Source of the DNA: Rubrivivax sp.
GTDB lineage: Bacteria; Pseudomonadota; Gammaproteobacteria; Burkholderiales; Burkholderiaceae_C
Direction of reading: 5' to 3'
DNA: 55,343 nucleotides
Assembly: GCA_030653385.1 (NCBI GenBank)
Contig: JAURZM010000012.1
Coordinates: 1-55,343 of the forward strand
Below the pieces are notes generated by a model. That model made no database searches. It worked only from the letters and a program-made list of their open reading frames with translations, and had not been told where the DNA came from. Below, piece after piece: positions 26,666 through 35,052 of this stretch. Position 1 is the first letter of the stretch, and every line of letters starts with the position of its first letter. Made by a program: the position numbers and the translations under genes.

Positions 26666-27676
26666 ATGGACAACGTCGATCTACAGGTCATGCGCCAGGT
26701 GGTGGCATGGCAGGCCAGTGGCCACCGCGTGGTGCTGGGCACCATCACCCGCACGTGGGGTTCGGCCCCAAGGCCACCGGGTTCGAGTGTCGCCATCCGC
26801 GATGACGGTTTGGTGGCCGGTTCGGTGTCCGGCGGCTGCATCGAAGACGACCTGGTGGACAAGGCGCGCGGCGGTGTGCTGGCGGCGGGTGTACCGCAAG
26901 TGGTGCGGTATGGCATCGACGCCGATGCGGCGCACCGCTTCGGTCTGCCCTGCGGCGGCCTGATCGAACTCGTGATGGAGCCGGTGCAGCCCATCACCCG
27001 GCTGCCCGAACTGCTGGAGCGCCTGACCCGCGGCGAACGGGTGCAGCGCCACCTGACGCTGGCCACCGGCGCCGTCACTTTGCAGGACGGTGGCACGACC
27101 GACGAGTTGACGCTGACCGACACCACGCTGACCACGCACCACGGCCCCAGCTGGCGGCTGTTGCTGATCGGCGCCGGCCAGATGACGCAGTACCTGGCGC
27201 AGATGGCGCAGGCCCTGGGTTACCAGGTGCTGGTGTGCGACCCACGCGAGGAATACGCCACCGGCTTCGACGTGCCCGGCGCCACGCTCTTGCGCACCAT
27301 GCCCGACGACACCGTGACGGCTCTGCTGCCCGACGGCCACACCGCCATCATCGCGCTGACACACGACCCCAAGCTGGACGACCTGGCTTTGCTGGAAGCG
27401 CTGAAGTCGCCGGCCTTTTACGTGGGCGCCATCGGCTCGCGCTTGAACCAGAGCAAGCGCAAGCAGAGGCTGAAGGAACACTTCGACCTGACGGATGAAC
27501 AGCTGGCGCGCCTGCATGGCCCGGTGGGGCTGAAAAACGGCGCGCGCACGCCGCCGGAGATTGCAGTCAGCATCCTGGCGGAGCTGACCGCGGTGCGCTA
27601 CGGCTTCCGGGTGCCCGAGCCGGTGCCGGTGCAGCCGCAGGTGGCGGTCGAAGCCGGTTGCGTGGCGGCGGCTTGA
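26666..27676 (+). CDS. XdhC/CoxI-family molybdenum hydroxylase maturation protein
   Basis: A 336-residue protein with an N-terminal XdhC_CoxI domain (ITRTWGSAPRPPGSSVAIRDDGLVAGSVSGGCIEDDLV) and a C-terminal Rossmann domain (LLLIGAGQMTQYLAQMAQALGYQVLVCDPREEY). XdhC proteins bind Mo cofactor, support its sulfuration and deliver it to the apo-hydroxylase. ATG 26666 follows CTTCCTTGC, a weak ribosome binding site. It is divergent from coxS, sharing the promoter region, and is followed by the regulator gene. Confidence 0.9.
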   Translation: MDNVDLQVMRQVVAWQASGHRVVLGTITRTWGSAPRPPGSSVAIRDDGLVAGSVSGGCIEDDLVDKARGGVLAAGVPQVVRYGIDADAAHRFGLPCGGLIELVMEPVQPITRLPELLERLTRGERVQRHLTLATGAVTLQDGGTTDELTLTDTTLTTHHGPSWRLLLIGAGQMTQYLAQMAQALGYQVLVCDPREEYATGFDVPGATLLRTMPDDTVTALLPDGHTAIIALTHDPKLDDLALLEALKSPAFYVGAIGSRLNQSKRKQRLKEHFDLTDEQLARLHGPVGLKNGARTPPEIAVSILAELTAVRYGFRVPEPVPVQPQVAVEAGCVAAA

Positions 27677-27731
27677 GGCCGGGCTGTCACGCCAGCGGCC
27701 GCCGACTGCTCCAATCTGCAACAGTTGCGCC

Positions 27732-29528
27732 GTGAATCCCCGCAGCCGACCGCCTGTCACCGCGCTGGCGCTGCCCGAGCGGCACCTGGGCACCATCCGC
27801 CAGTCGCACGAGCGCTGCACGGCGCTGGGCCTGCCGCGCATCGGGCGGCCCGAGCACGACCCACTGGGCCGCACCGACCTGCTGCAGGTGCGTGAGCGCC
27901 ACCACCGTCTGCACGCCCACGCCGCGCCGGTGATGGAAATGCTGTTCGGCCAGATCGAAGGCACGCAGAGCATGGTGGTGCTGTGCGACTCGGCCGGCAC
28001 CATCATCCACAGCATCGGTGACGACGACTTCCTGTCGCGGGCGTCCAAGGTGGCGCTGAAGGCGGGCGTGAACTGGTCGGAACAGGCCAAGGGCACCAAC
28101 GCCATCGGCACGGCCCTGATCGCGGAAGAGCCCACGCTCGTGCACGCCGGCGAGCACTACATGCACGCCAACCACTTCCTGACCTGTTCGGCCGCGCCCA
28201 TCTTCGACCCGCGCGGCAACATCCTGGGCGTGCTGGATGTGACGGGCGACCACCGCAGCTACCACCCGCACACGATGGCGCTGGTCAAGCTGTCGGCACG
28301 CATGATCGAAAATCACTGGCTCGGCGAAGACCACCGCCACGGCCTGCGCCTGCACTTTCACCACCGCGCCGATTTCATCGGCACGCTGATGGAAGGCATC
28401 CTGGCGGTGTCGCCCGACGGCCGCGTGGTGGGTGCCAACCGGGGTGCGCTGGAACTGCTGGGCCTGCAGGGTGCGGGGCTGCGAAGGCTGAACGTGCAGT
28501 CGCTGTTCGGCCTGTCGGTGGCGGCCCTGGCGGCACGCTCGCGGCAGCTGCTTGCGCCGCCGCTGCGTGTGCACGGTCAGCAGGGTCGGGCCTTTCATGT
28601 GCAGGCCCGGTTCAACGCGCCGGTCGCACAGCCGGGGCAACGGGGCGCCGAGTCGACGGCACCGGCCTTGCCGGCTGCAGCGTTGCCGGCCATGACGCAG
28701 GCCGCCGCGCCGGCGGCCCTGGAGCACCTGCTGAGCGGCGACCCGCAGATGGCGGCGCTGGTGGACAAACTGCGGCGGGTGCTGCCACGCGCGGTGCCGG
28801 TGGTCATCGTCGGCGAGACGGGCACCGGCAAGGGCCTGCTGGCCCGTGCGCTTCACCAGGACTCGACACGTCGCGACGGCCCTTTCGTGGCGGTGGCCTG
28901 CGGCGCTGTCGACGAAGCCGACCTGGACACGGCCTTCCATCAGGCGCAGGGTGGCACCTTGCTGCTCGATGGGGTGGCCGAGTTGCCAGCGGCGCAGCAG
29001 CTGCGTCTGCTGCACCTGCTGCACGACAGCTCGGTGGCGCTGGTCAGCACCGCGCCGGTGAAACTGCAGCCGGGCACCGGGCCCGGGCAAGTGCGCGAAG
29101 ACCTCTTCCATCGCCTGCAGGGGCTGGCCGTGAAACTGCCGGCGCTGCGCGAACGCAGCGACCTGGCCGCGCTGGCCCGCCACATCCTGGACAGCGACGT
29201 TGGCACCCGCGGCCAGCCGCTGACGGCGGCCGCGCTGGCACAGCTGCAGGCCTGCCACTGGCCCGGCAATGTGCGCCAGCTGCAGACCGTGCTGCTGACC
29301 GCCGCCCTGCTGGCCGGGCCGGGTTTGCCGATTGCGCCCGAGCACCTGCCTGAAGACCTGGTGCAAGAAGCGCCGGCCGAAGCTTCGCTGGGTCAGATCG
29401 AACGGCGGGCGATGGAGCAGGCCCTGCAAGCCGCCCAGGGCAACGTTTCGCTGGCCGCGCGGCAGTTGGGTGTCAGCCGCAACACCTTGTACCGGCGCCT
29501 GCACTGGGGTGCGTCGGCCAAGAACTGA
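27732..29528 (+). CDS. AcoR-like regulator (GAF-PAS-AAA-Fis HTH) lacking GAFTGA
   Basis: A 598-residue regulator from GTG 27732. The N-terminal part is AcoR-type (LRQSHERC-like, then a GAF domain with GVNWSEQAKGTNAIGTALIAEEP and NHFLTCSAAPIFDPRGNILGVLDVTGD), followed by a PAS segment (MEGILAVSPDGRVVGANRGALEL). The AAA+ domain keeps Walker A GETGTGKG (361-368), but the stretch to Walker B (Asp413) is 46 residues instead of about 65. The loop with GAFTGA is absent and Walker B reads LLLDGVAEL, with Gly in place of the catalytic Glu. The C-terminal Fis HTH (AAQGNVSLAARQLGVSRNTLYRRL) is intact. It probably controls the adjacent hydroxylase island, and not through sigma-54. Confidence 0.88.
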   Translation: MNPRSRPPVTALALPERHLGTIRQSHERCTALGLPRIGRPEHDPLGRTDLLQVRERHHRLHAHAAPVMEMLFGQIEGTQSMVVLCDSAGTIIHSIGDDDFLSRASKVALKAGVNWSEQAKGTNAIGTALIAEEPTLVHAGEHYMHANHFLTCSAAPIFDPRGNILGVLDVTGDHRSYHPHTMALVKLSARMIENHWLGEDHRHGLRLHFHHRADFIGTLMEGILAVSPDGRVVGANRGALELLGLQGAGLRRLNVQSLFGLSVAALAARSRQLLAPPLRVHGQQGRAFHVQARFNAPVAQPGQRGAESTAPALPAAALPAMTQAAAPAALEHLLSGDPQMAALVDKLRRVLPRAVPVVIVGETGTGKGLLARALHQDSTRRDGPFVAVACGAVDEADLDTAFHQAQGGTLLLDGVAELPAAQQLRLLHLLHDSSVALVSTAPVKLQPGTGPGQVREDLFHRLQGLAVKLPALRERSDLAALARHILDSDVGTRGQPLTAAALAQLQACHWPGNVRQLQTVLLTAALLAGPGLPIAPEHLPEDLVQEAPAEASLGQIERRAMEQALQAAQGNVSLAARQLGVSRNTLYRRLHWGASAKN

Positions 29529-29546
29529 GCGGCGCCGTGCGGCGGG

Positions 29547-30818
29547 CTACACCAGCCCGTCGAACAGCCAGACCTCGACGTCGTCACCGGCCGCCACCGA
29601 ACCCTGTTCGTGGGCCAGCACCAACAGCGCGTTGGCTTCGCTCATGCTGCGCAGGATGCCGGCGCCTTGTGCGCCGGTGGTGCGCACCTCCCAGCCACCG
29701 CCCGCGGCGCGGCTGACGATGGCGCGCTGGAACTCGGTGCGGCCCGGCCGTTTGCGGATGGCCACGGCGCTTCTGGCCGTCAGGCGCGGGGCCGCGGTCT
29801 GCGTGGCACCGGCCAAGGCCAGCAGCGCTTCCTGGGCAAAGGCGTAGAAGGTGACGAGCGCAGCCACCGGGTTGCCGGGCAGCGCAAACAGGTAGGCCGT
29901 TTTGCCGGCCTTGCCATGCAAGGGGCCGAAGGCAAAGGGCCGGCCCGGGCGCATGGCCACTTTCCAGAAGGCCACTTTGCCGCGGGCGGCCAGCAGGTCG
30001 CGCGTGTGGTCGGCGTCGCCCATGCTGACACCGCCGCTGGTGACCACGGCGTCGGCTTCGGCGATGGCGCGGTCGATGGTGTCGCGCAGCAGCGCCGGCT
30101 CGTCGGGCACCAGGCCCAGGTCGAGCACCTCGACGCCCAGGCGCTGCAGCGCGGCCAGCAGGCTGAAGCGGTTGCTGTCGTAGATCTGGCCCGGGGCCAG
30201 CGGCTGGCCGGGTGTCTGCAGCTCGTCGCCGGTGGAAAACAGCGCCACGCGCAGGCGGCGGAACACGGTGACCTTGTCGAAGCCCAGCGATGCCAGCAAG
30301 CCCAGGTCGGCCGGCCGCAGCACGCGGCCGGCGGCCAGCGCCACGCCGCCCAGGGCCAGGTCTTCACCGCGTTGGCGGCGGTTGTCGCCGGCGCGCAGCA
30401 GACCAGGCTGGATCGTCAGCTGCTGGCCCGCCAGTTGGCACAGTTCGATCGGGACCACAGTGTCAGCACCTTCGGGCATCACAGCGCCGGTCATGATGCG
30501 CACGCACTCACCGGCGGCCAGGTTGCCGCCATCGGCCGCACCGGCGAACACCGTGCCGGGCACCGCCTGCAGCAGCGTCGGGCCGGCAGTTTGCAGGTCG
30601 GCGCCGCGCAGCGCATAACCGTCCATCGCCGAGTTGTCGTGGGCCGGCACCGCGATCGGCGACACCACGTCGGCGGCCAGCACCCGTTTCAGCGCGGCTG
30701 GCAAGGGGACCGTTTCGGTGTCGGTGATCGGCCGCAGCACGCTGTTGATGGCCGTGCGTGCGGCGGCCACCGGCAGTTCGTCGCCGCTGGCCAGGGGGGA
30801 AGGTCCGAGTTCGCTCAT
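29547..30818 (-). CDS. moeA: Molybdopterin molybdenumtransferase MoeA
   Basis: A 423-residue MoeA inserting molybdate into adenylated molybdopterin. Signatures: AHDNSAMDGYALRG near the N-terminus, GDELQTPGQPLAPGQIYDSN, VTSGGVSMGDADHT and ALPGNPVAALVTF. Domain IV is at the C-terminus. ATG 30818 gives MSELGPSPL; longer frames overlap the glutaredoxin gene. It is convergent with the regulator, only 18 bp apart, and supplies cofactor to the nearby hydroxylase. Confidence 0.94.
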   Translation of the reverse strand: MSELGPSPLASGDELPVAAARTAINSVLRPITDTETVPLPAALKRVLAADVVSPIAVPAHDNSAMDGYALRGADLQTAGPTLLQAVPGTVFAGAADGGNLAAGECVRIMTGAVMPEGADTVVPIELCQLAGQQLTIQPGLLRAGDNRRQRGEDLALGGVALAAGRVLRPADLGLLASLGFDKVTVFRRLRVALFSTGDELQTPGQPLAPGQIYDSNRFSLLAALQRLGVEVLDLGLVPDEPALLRDTIDRAIAEADAVVTSGGVSMGDADHTRDLLAARGKVAFWKVAMRPGRPFAFGPLHGKAGKTAYLFALPGNPVAALVTFYAFAQEALLALAGATQTAAPRLTARSAVAIRKRPGRTEFQRAIVSRAAGGGWEVRTTGAQGAGILRSMSEANALLVLAHEQGSVAAGDDVEVWLFDGLV

Positions 30819-30911
30819 GGGTCCGGGTCCGGAATGGTGTGCCGATTCTGCGGTGTCATGCCGGGTGGCGAAGGTGCGCTGGCCCATACTGCAGCACAAA
30901 GAGGAGTTCAC

Positions 30912-31277
30912 ATGCCCCGCCCCGTTCTCGACGAAAACCACATCCACCCCGCCGTGCGCGAACGGGTGGCGTCGCACCAGCAAGACATCGTGCGCGAAGT
31001 CCAGGCCGCCGTGGCCAGCCACCCCGTGGTGGTCGTGGGCATGCGGGGCAACCCCTTCTGCCGACGCGCGCGCAAGGCGCTGGACGCTGACGGCGTGGCC
31101 CACACCTATCTGGAGTACGGCAGCTACGTCAGCGAATGGCGTCGTCGCAACGCACTGAAGATGTGGACCGGCTGGCCGACGCTGCCGATGGTGTTTGTCA
31201 AGGGTGCGCTCGTGGGCGGGTCTGCCGACCTGACGCGGCTGATCGTCAGCGGCGAACTGAAGCGCCTGCTGGCCTGA
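30912..31277 (+). CDS. Glutaredoxin-like protein with atypical NPFC site
   Basis: A 121-residue protein with a glutaredoxin fold: PVVVVGMRGNPFCRRARKALDADGVAHTYLEYGSY, then WTGWPTLPMVFVKGALVGGSADLTRL, which has the cis-Pro and GG motifs of Grx4-type proteins. The active site is N-P-F-C; the nucleophilic first Cys of CPYC or CGFS is missing and only the second position Cys remains. A ~40-residue N-terminal helical extension precedes it. ATG 30912 follows GAGGAG. It is divergent from moeA. The activity may be altered or absent. Confidence 0.82.
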   Translation: MPRPVLDENHIHPAVRERVASHQQDIVREVQAAVASHPVVVVGMRGNPFCRRARKALDADGVAHTYLEYGSYVSEWRRRNALKMWTGWPTLPMVFVKGALVGGSADLTRLIVSGELKRLLA

Positions 31278-31374
31278 GCCCCTTCATCCGGCGCAGCCGC
31301 CTTTCATGCGGGTCGGCCGGCCAATCGCCCGCGGCGGCCGTTCCGGCCGCAGGCAGCCGGCCAGAATCGCGGCC

Positions 31375-32850
31375 ATGAAACCTCTCTTCATCTTCGGTCT
31401 GGCTGCAGCTGCGGCGGTGATGGCGCTGGCCGCCGGCCCGGGCCTGGCGGCAGAAACCCGGCCCGGCCTGAAACCTTGTCGCCTGCAAGGTGTCGAGCAC
31501 GAAGCCTTGTGTGGCGTGATCCAGCGGCCGCTGGACCCCGCCCAGCCCGGTGGCATCCAGATCGACGTGCACTACGCCGTGCTGCCCGCGCTGGCCCGCA
31601 ACCGCAAGCCCGACCCGGTGCTGTTTTTTGCCGGTGGCCCGGGCCAGAGTGCGATGGACCTGGGCGGCCCGGTGGCGCGCATGCTGACACGCCTGGCCTA
31701 CCGGCGCGACGTGGTGCTGATCGACCAGCGTGGCACCGGTCGCACCGCGCCGCTGCTGTGCCCTGAACTGGAACCGGCCGAGCCCATGGCCGAGAGCATC
31801 GACATGGCTCGCCAGGACACCCGCATGCAGGCCTGCCTGGCTCAGCTGAAAACGCTGCCGCATGGCGACTTGCGCCACTACACCACCACCGTGGCCATGC
31901 AGGACGCCGACGCGGTGCGGCAGGCGCTGGGCGCAGCGCAGGTCAACGTCGTGGGCGGGTCTTACGGCACCCGCGCGGCGCTGGAGTACCTGCGGCAGTT
32001 CCCGGCCGCGGTGCGCCGCACGGTCATCGACGGTGTGGCACCGCCCGACATGGTGATGCCGGCCGCGATGTCCACCGACGCCCAGGCGGCCATCGACGCG
32101 GTGCTGGCCGCCTGCAAAGCCGAAGCGGCATGTGCCCAACGCTGGCCCGCGCTGGCGGCCGACTGGCGCAGCCTGCTGGCCAGCCTGCCGCGAGAGGCTA
32201 CTGTGCGGCATCCGCTGACCGGGGCCAGCGAAAAGCTCACCATCACCCGCGACCTGGTGCTGGGCATGGTGCGTGCGCCGCTGTATGCGCCAGTGCTGGC
32301 CTCGGCGCTGCCGCTGGCCATCAGCGAAGGTGCCCGTGGGCGCTTCGAGGCGCTGGTCGGGCTGGCCTCGTCGCTCGGCTCGCGCAGCACGGGGCGCATG
32401 AGTGAAGGCATGCACTACTCGGTGGTGTGTGCCGAAGACCTGCCGCGGCTGGCCCAGGCCACCGACGCCCCGGGTGCCGACTTCGGCAGCGGCATGGCCA
32501 CGCTGTACCAGCGGGTGTGCGCGCAGTGGCCCCGTGGCGACGTGCCGGCGGCTTTTTACCAGGTGCCGGCGACAGCTTCGGCCACGCTGGTGCTGTCGGG
32601 TGGCGCCGACCCGGTGACACCGCCGCGCCATGGCGAGCGCGTCACCAAGTTGCTCGGCGCCAAGGCCCGGCACATGGTGGTGCCGCAGGCCGGCCACGGT
32701 GTGATGGGCCTGGCCTGCATGCGCGACGTGCTGTTCAGGTTCATCGACGCCGACAATGACGCGCTGGCGCTGCAAGTGGACGCCAGCTGCGCGCAGGGCA
32801 TGCCGCGCCCGGGTGCCTTTGTGCCGCCGGGGCTGGAGGTCTTGCCATGA
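31375..32850 (+). CDS. Secreted alpha/beta hydrolase (S33-like / TAP family)
   Basis: A 491-residue exported hydrolase from ATG 31375. The signal peptide is IFGLAAAAAVMALAAGPGLAAE. The core has oxyanion motif PVLFFAGGPGQSAMDL, LIDQRGTGRTAPL, nucleophile elbow VGGSYGTRAALEYL, acid SGGADPVTPP and His in PQAGHGVMGLAC. It matches the tripeptidyl/proline aminopeptidase-like group with a C-terminal TAP-like domain. It is probably a periplasmic peptidase or esterase. Its stop overlaps the next start by four bases (ATGA), so it is transcribed with the ABC exporter genes. Confidence 0.87.
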   Translation: MKPLFIFGLAAAAAVMALAAGPGLAAETRPGLKPCRLQGVEHEALCGVIQRPLDPAQPGGIQIDVHYAVLPALARNRKPDPVLFFAGGPGQSAMDLGGPVARMLTRLAYRRDVVLIDQRGTGRTAPLLCPELEPAEPMAESIDMARQDTRMQACLAQLKTLPHGDLRHYTTTVAMQDADAVRQALGAAQVNVVGGSYGTRAALEYLRQFPAAVRRTVIDGVAPPDMVMPAAMSTDAQAAIDAVLAACKAEAACAQRWPALAADWRSLLASLPREATVRHPLTGASEKLTITRDLVLGMVRAPLYAPVLASALPLAISEGARGRFEALVGLASSLGSRSTGRMSEGMHYSVVCAEDLPRLAQATDAPGADFGSGMATLYQRVCAQWPRGDVPAAFYQVPATASATLVLSGGADPVTPPRHGERVTKLLGAKARHMVVPQAGHGVMGLACMRDVLFRFIDADNDALALQVDASCAQGMPRPGAFVPPGLEVLP

Positions 32851-33629
32851 TCGAAGTGCAAGCCCTCTTCAAGTCCTTCACCGTCGGCCGCGGCCGCCAG
32901 CAAAGGGTGGTGCCGGCCGTCGCGGGGGTGGACTTCACGGCGGCCAACGGGGCCATCACCGGCTTGCTGGGCGCCAACGGCGCCGGCAAGACGACCACGC
33001 TGCGCATGGCCGCGGCGCTGATCGAACCCGACGCCGGTTGCATCCGTGTCGACGGCATCGACGTTGCGCAGCAACCCAGCCAGGCGCTGGCCCGCATGGG
33101 CATGCTCAGCGATGCCCGTGGCCTGTACCCGCGTTTGACGGCGCGCGAGAACATCGTCTACTTCGGTCGCCTGCATGGCATGAGCACAGCCGATGCTTCG
33201 GCCCGTGCCGACGTTCTGGCCGCGGTGCTGGAAATGAAACCGCTGCTGGACCGCCGCACCGAAGGTTTCAGCCAGGGTGAGCGCATGAAAACGGCGTTGG
33301 CCCGCGCGCTGGTGCACGACCCGGCGAACATCGTGCTGGACGAACCCACCAACGGCCTGGACGTGCTGGCCACGCGCGCGCTGCGCGAAGCCTTGCGCCG
33401 GCTGCGCGACGACCAGGGCAAGTGCATCGTCTTTTCGACCCACATCATGCAAGAGGTCGAGCGACTGTGTGACCACGTGGTGGTGGTGGCGCAGGGCCGC
33501 ACCGTGGCCAGCGGCAGCGTGCAGCAGCTGATGGACCAGGTCGGCAGCAGCGACTTCGAAGACACCTTCGTTCAACTGGCCTTTGATGCAGCGCCCAGCG
33601 CTGCGCCGGCCGCAGGAGCCCCACGATGA
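32847..33629 (+). CDS. natA: ABC-2 exporter ATP-binding protein (NatA-like)
   Basis: A 260-residue ATPase: Walker A LLGANGAGKTTTLR, signature FSQGERMKTALARALVHDP, Walker B NIVLDEPTNGLDV, and H-loop FSTHIMQEV. It resembles NatA, the ATPase of Na+-exporting ABC-2 systems, although the transported substrate cannot be read from sequence. It overlaps the upstream hydrolase and the downstream permease by four bases each. Confidence 0.9.
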   Translation: MIEVQALFKSFTVGRGRQQRVVPAVAGVDFTAANGAITGLLGANGAGKTTTLRMAAALIEPDAGCIRVDGIDVAQQPSQALARMGMLSDARGLYPRLTARENIVYFGRLHGMSTADASARADVLAAVLEMKPLLDRRTEGFSQGERMKTALARALVHDPANIVLDEPTNGLDVLATRALREALRRLRDDQGKCIVFSTHIMQEVERLCDHVVVVAQGRTVASGSVQQLMDQVGSSDFEDTFVQLAFDAAPSAAPAAGAPR

Positions 33630-34792
33630 TCGCCGCCGCCTGGAGCGTCTACCTGAAAGAGCTGGTCGACGCGCTGCGCGACCGCCGCACGCTGGTGATG
33701 GTGCTGCTCAGCTCGGTGGCCATCGGGCCGTTGGTGCTGGTGCTCATCAGCAACCTGGTGGCGGGCATTGAAAAACGTGCCGAAGCGCGTGAACTGGTGG
33801 TGCAGGGCATCGAACACGCACCCACGCTGCACAACTTCCTGCAGCGCCAGACCTACACCGTGCGCACCGCGCCGGCCGACTACGAAGAGGCCCTGCGCGA
33901 CAGCAAGCTGGGTGAACCCGTGCTGCTCGTGCCGGCCACTTTCGAAGCCGACCTCGCGCGGGGTGAACCGCCGGTGCTGGAAGTGGTCAGCAGCGCGGCC
34001 AACCAGCGTGCGCAGGCCGGCACCGGCCCCTTGCTGCGACTGCTGCGCGCTTTCAACCAGGAGCAGGCCACGCTGCGTCTGGCGGTGCGGGGTGTCGCCC
34101 CGGCGGTGTTGGAGACCGTGCGGGTGCAGGAACGTGATCTGGCCGACCCCGCGACGCGGGCCGCGCAGCTGGCCATCATGGTGCCCTTCTTCGTGTTGAT
34201 GGCGGTGTTGTATGGCGCCCTGAACGCGGCGCTGGACACCACAGCCGGCGAACGCGAGCGCGGTTCGTTGGAACCCTTGTTGATGAACCCGGCATCGCGT
34301 CTGTCGCTGGTGCTGGGCAAGTGGGCTGCGGTCACCAGCGTGGGCATGTTGATCGCGGTGCTGTCGTGTCTGAGCTTCCTGCCCGGCCAGTGGCTCTTGC
34401 GCAGCGAAGCGCTGGCGGCGATGTTCCGCTTCGGGGTGGGCGAGGCCACCCTCTTCGTGGCATTGCTGCTGCCGCTGGCCTGCGCGCTGGCGGCGGTGCT
34501 GATGGCCATTGCCATCCGCTGCAAGAGCTTCAAGGAAGCGCAGGCCAACGCCACGGTGCTGCTGCTCGGGGTGTCGATGCTGCCGCTGGTGACGGTGTTC
34601 AACCAGGAAGGCACGGCGCCTTGGCACCTGTGGGTGCCGGCCCTGGCTCAGACCACGCTGATGGGGCGTGTGCTGAAGGGCGAGGTGCTGGCCGTGCCAG
34701 ACGTGACACAGGCCACGGTGGTCTGCATGGTGCTGACCGCCGTGGCCTTGGTGTTCGTGGCGCGCACGCTCAAGAGCGCGGCGCTGAAGTAA
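33626..34792 (+). CDS. natB: ABC-2 type permease (NatB-like)
   Basis: A 388-residue inner-membrane protein. It has an N-terminal membrane segment (TLVMVLLSSVAIGPLVLVLISNLVAGI), a ~150-residue extracytoplasmic domain and a C-terminal bundle of about five segments (IMVPFFVLMAVLYGALNAALDTTAGERERGSLEPLLMNPASR is the conserved ABC-2 loop). It is the partner of the ATPase immediately upstream, probably exporting Na+ or another small solute. It is convergent with the small peptide ORF at 34833. Confidence 0.88.
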   Translation: MIAAAWSVYLKELVDALRDRRTLVMVLLSSVAIGPLVLVLISNLVAGIEKRAEARELVVQGIEHAPTLHNFLQRQTYTVRTAPADYEEALRDSKLGEPVLLVPATFEADLARGEPPVLEVVSSAANQRAQAGTGPLLRLLRAFNQEQATLRLAVRGVAPAVLETVRVQERDLADPATRAAQLAIMVPFFVLMAVLYGALNAALDTTAGERERGSLEPLLMNPASRLSLVLGKWAAVTSVGMLIAVLSCLSFLPGQWLLRSEALAAMFRFGVGEATLFVALLLPLACALAAVLMAIAIRCKSFKEAQANATVLLLGVSMLPLVTVFNQEGTAPWHLWVPALAQTTLMGRVLKGEVLAVPDVTQATVVCMVLTAVALVFVARTLKSAALK

Positions 34793-34802
34793 GCATGTCG
34801 AG

Positions 34803-34821
34803 CCAGCCCTTCAGGGCTGGG
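34803..34821. terminator. Hairpin downstream of natB and of the small ORF
   Basis: ccagccc-ttcag-ggctgg, with an outer gagccag...ctggctc pair around it. It lies between the convergent natB and 24-codon ORF. No U-tract is present, so it is a likely but weak stop for both directions. Confidence 0.45.
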
Positions 34822-34832
34822 CCCGGCCTGGC

Positions 34833-34907
34833 TCAGGCGCCGAACAGCCAGTCGAGCACCGCGCCCCAACCGCCACGGGGGAAGGAAGTGTTGGTGGAAT
34901 AGCTCAT
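34833..34907 (-). CDS. Putative 24-residue peptide under a lux-box promoter
   Basis: An ORF too short for routine callers: MSYSTNTSFPRG followed by GWGAVLDWLFGA. It has a good ribosome binding site (GGAGATCACC before the ATG), codon use with high GC at third positions like its neighbours, a lux-box-like dyad plus -10 hexamer upstream (34980..34999), and a hairpin downstream. The first half is polar, the second half is Gly/Trp-rich and amphipathic, suggesting a membrane- or protein-binding peptide. It lies beyond luxR on the same strand with 145 bp between. I know of no family; translation is unproven. Confidence 0.5.
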   Translation of the reverse strand: MSYSTNTSFPRGGWGAVLDWLFGA

Positions 34908-34952
34908 GGTGATCTCCAGGTGGGGTGAACGGCTCTCTCAAGCCATGGCTGG

Positions 34953-34999
34953 ATTTCACCAAGAACGAGGGGGTTTCGTAGCTATGCGCCTTTGTAGCT
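34953..34999 (-). promoter_or_regulatory. lux-box-like dyad A and -10 of the peptide ORF
   Basis: Dyad at 34980-34999 on the plus strand: AGCTATGCGCCTTTGTAGCT, with perfect AGCTA/TAGCT half-sites and the CT-N12-AG layout of LuxR-type boxes. On the minus strand a -10-like TGAAAT (34958-34953) follows after 21 bp, the same spacing as at box C. Predicted start is about 34946, 39 nt before the ATG of the small ORF. Confidence 0.55.
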
Positions 35000-35052
35000 T
35001 GACAAGGCGCCGCAGCTGTGATTATGACCCCGCCTGATCCCTGGGAGGGGGC

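Noticed and set aside
28100..28250. Reading the regulator as a normal sigma-54 activator (AcoR)
   Set aside because: The GAF region fits AcoR, but the AAA+ domain lacks the residues needed to contact sigma-54.
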